From positions 1 through 20,028 of the forward strand of contig JAOXYB010008678.1 of NCBI GenBank assembly GCA_028565635.1: a stretch of DNA of 20,028 nucleotides, given 5' to 3'. The position numbers were made by a program, and so were the translations under genes. Source of the stretch: Phoronis ovalis. Its lineage: Eukaryota > Phoronida > Phoronidae. This document shows, in pieces, positions 19,638 to 20,028 of this stretch. Below the pieces are notes generated by a model. It was given only the letters and a program-made list of their open reading frames with translations. It had not been told where the DNA came from and ran no database searches. Position 1 is the stretch's first letter. Every line of letters begins with the position of its first letter.

Positions 19638-19789
19638 CTTAGCTATATTTGCCTTTTTAACGATAGATTTGCAAGATTCAGACCAAACTGTTTCATCAAA
19701 ATTGTTTACATTTCTTCCCAGTGCCTTCTGTTTTCCTGGTTTGTTACTTTTCATAATTTCTTCAGCAATCTCATGGTCTCCAAATAAAA
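19638..19789 (-). CDS. NADAR-domain protein, penultimate coding exon (gene continues right)
   Basis: It encodes LFGDHEIAEEIMKSNKPGKQ, then KALGRNVNNFDETVW and IVKKANIAK, the central NADAR segment (the family motif around K-A-L-G-R and the F-D-x-x-W block). The acceptor is TTGTTTCAG and the donor GTAAAA. The exon begins with two bases completing a split codon, so at least one more coding exon, carrying the N-terminal F-x-N/E-Y-A-x-P type part, must lie beyond the right edge. I find no such exon in 19790-20028. Confidence 0.9.
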
Positions 19790-19856
19790 CTGAAACAAAA
19801 AGTAAATAAAAATATATATTTAGGTTGCACAGCAAGTGCAGCCTATTGAGATTGTA

Positions 19857-19887
<31 letters not shown>

Positions 19888-20028
19888 CTTTTTTTTTCTT
19901 CCAATTTTCAAACATCTTTATTTTAGAAACGCTTTGAGCTACAGGTACCAAACTAGTCTAAGTTTAGACCCTTGTTGAATTTTTAAATTCATTTTTGTTA
20001 AAAATTGAGTTTAAATCCCTATATAAAT
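19790..20028 (-). other. NADAR gene intron with long T tract
   Basis: This is intronic sequence (minus-strand gene) containing a T-rich microsatellite at about 19858-19900 (T runs interrupted by single C). No exon is visible. Confidence 0.6.

Noticed and set aside
19629-19904. Lys-rich N-terminus of a 91-residue minus-strand frame as part of the NADAR protein
   Set aside because: The poly-Lys stretch is the translation of the T-rich microsatellite upstream of a clear acceptor (TTGTTTCAG, ending 19790), so only 19638-19789 is exon.
1-20028. CRISPR array, phage or bacterial operon
   Set aside because: There are no regularly spaced repeats with spacers, no ribosome-binding sites, and the genes have spliceosomal introns throughout.

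Overview
This is an AT-rich, intron-dense nuclear window from an invertebrate animal. It has clear GT-AG introns of about 250-1400 bp, many microsatellites and small non-autonomous DNA elements. The UBE3C homologue, a NADAR protein and the repeat style would suit a lophotrochozoan such as a bivalve mollusc. That placement is an inference, because no ribosomal or mitochondrial marker is present.

Layout, left to right. Bases 1-183 hold a 60-codon open end of a possible plus-strand gene whose start lies outside the window; I do not recognise it. Bases 184-2239 show no gene, apart from a possible minus-strand SINE-like stretch. Bases 2240-3172 (plus) form one intronless coding exon for a 310-residue protein: a long coiled coil followed by a Cys/His-rich, CHORD-like C-terminus. 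Right behind it sits a 357-bp inverted-terminal-repeat element.

Most of the window (5424-18339, minus) is one complete gene, the ubiquitin ligase UBE3C. I could assemble it from 20 coding exons that keep phase at every junction. The model gives 1080 residues, close to the roughly 1083 of vertebrate UBE3C, with the N-terminal IQ motif, the HECT domain and catalytic Cys1048 all present. The single intron at 11263-11508 also contains an exon-like segment that would terminate the frame if spliced in.

Upstream of UBE3C on the same strand (19049-19789) are the last two coding exons of a NADAR-domain (YbiA/DUF1768) gene; its 5' part lies beyond the right edge. UBE3C and the NADAR gene look like unrelated neighbours, about 0.7 kb apart.

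The most striking non-genic content is two families of miniature elements, each seen twice. Family 1 (3246-3602 and 17488-17902) has G-rich inverted ends, degenerate internal tandem repeats and perfect 8-bp target duplications that both start ATAAA. Family 2 (4370-4397 and 18883-18958) consists of tiny palindromes sharing the end TAGGATATATAAAACT, each flanked by a different perfect 9-bp duplication; one copy is only 28 bp long.
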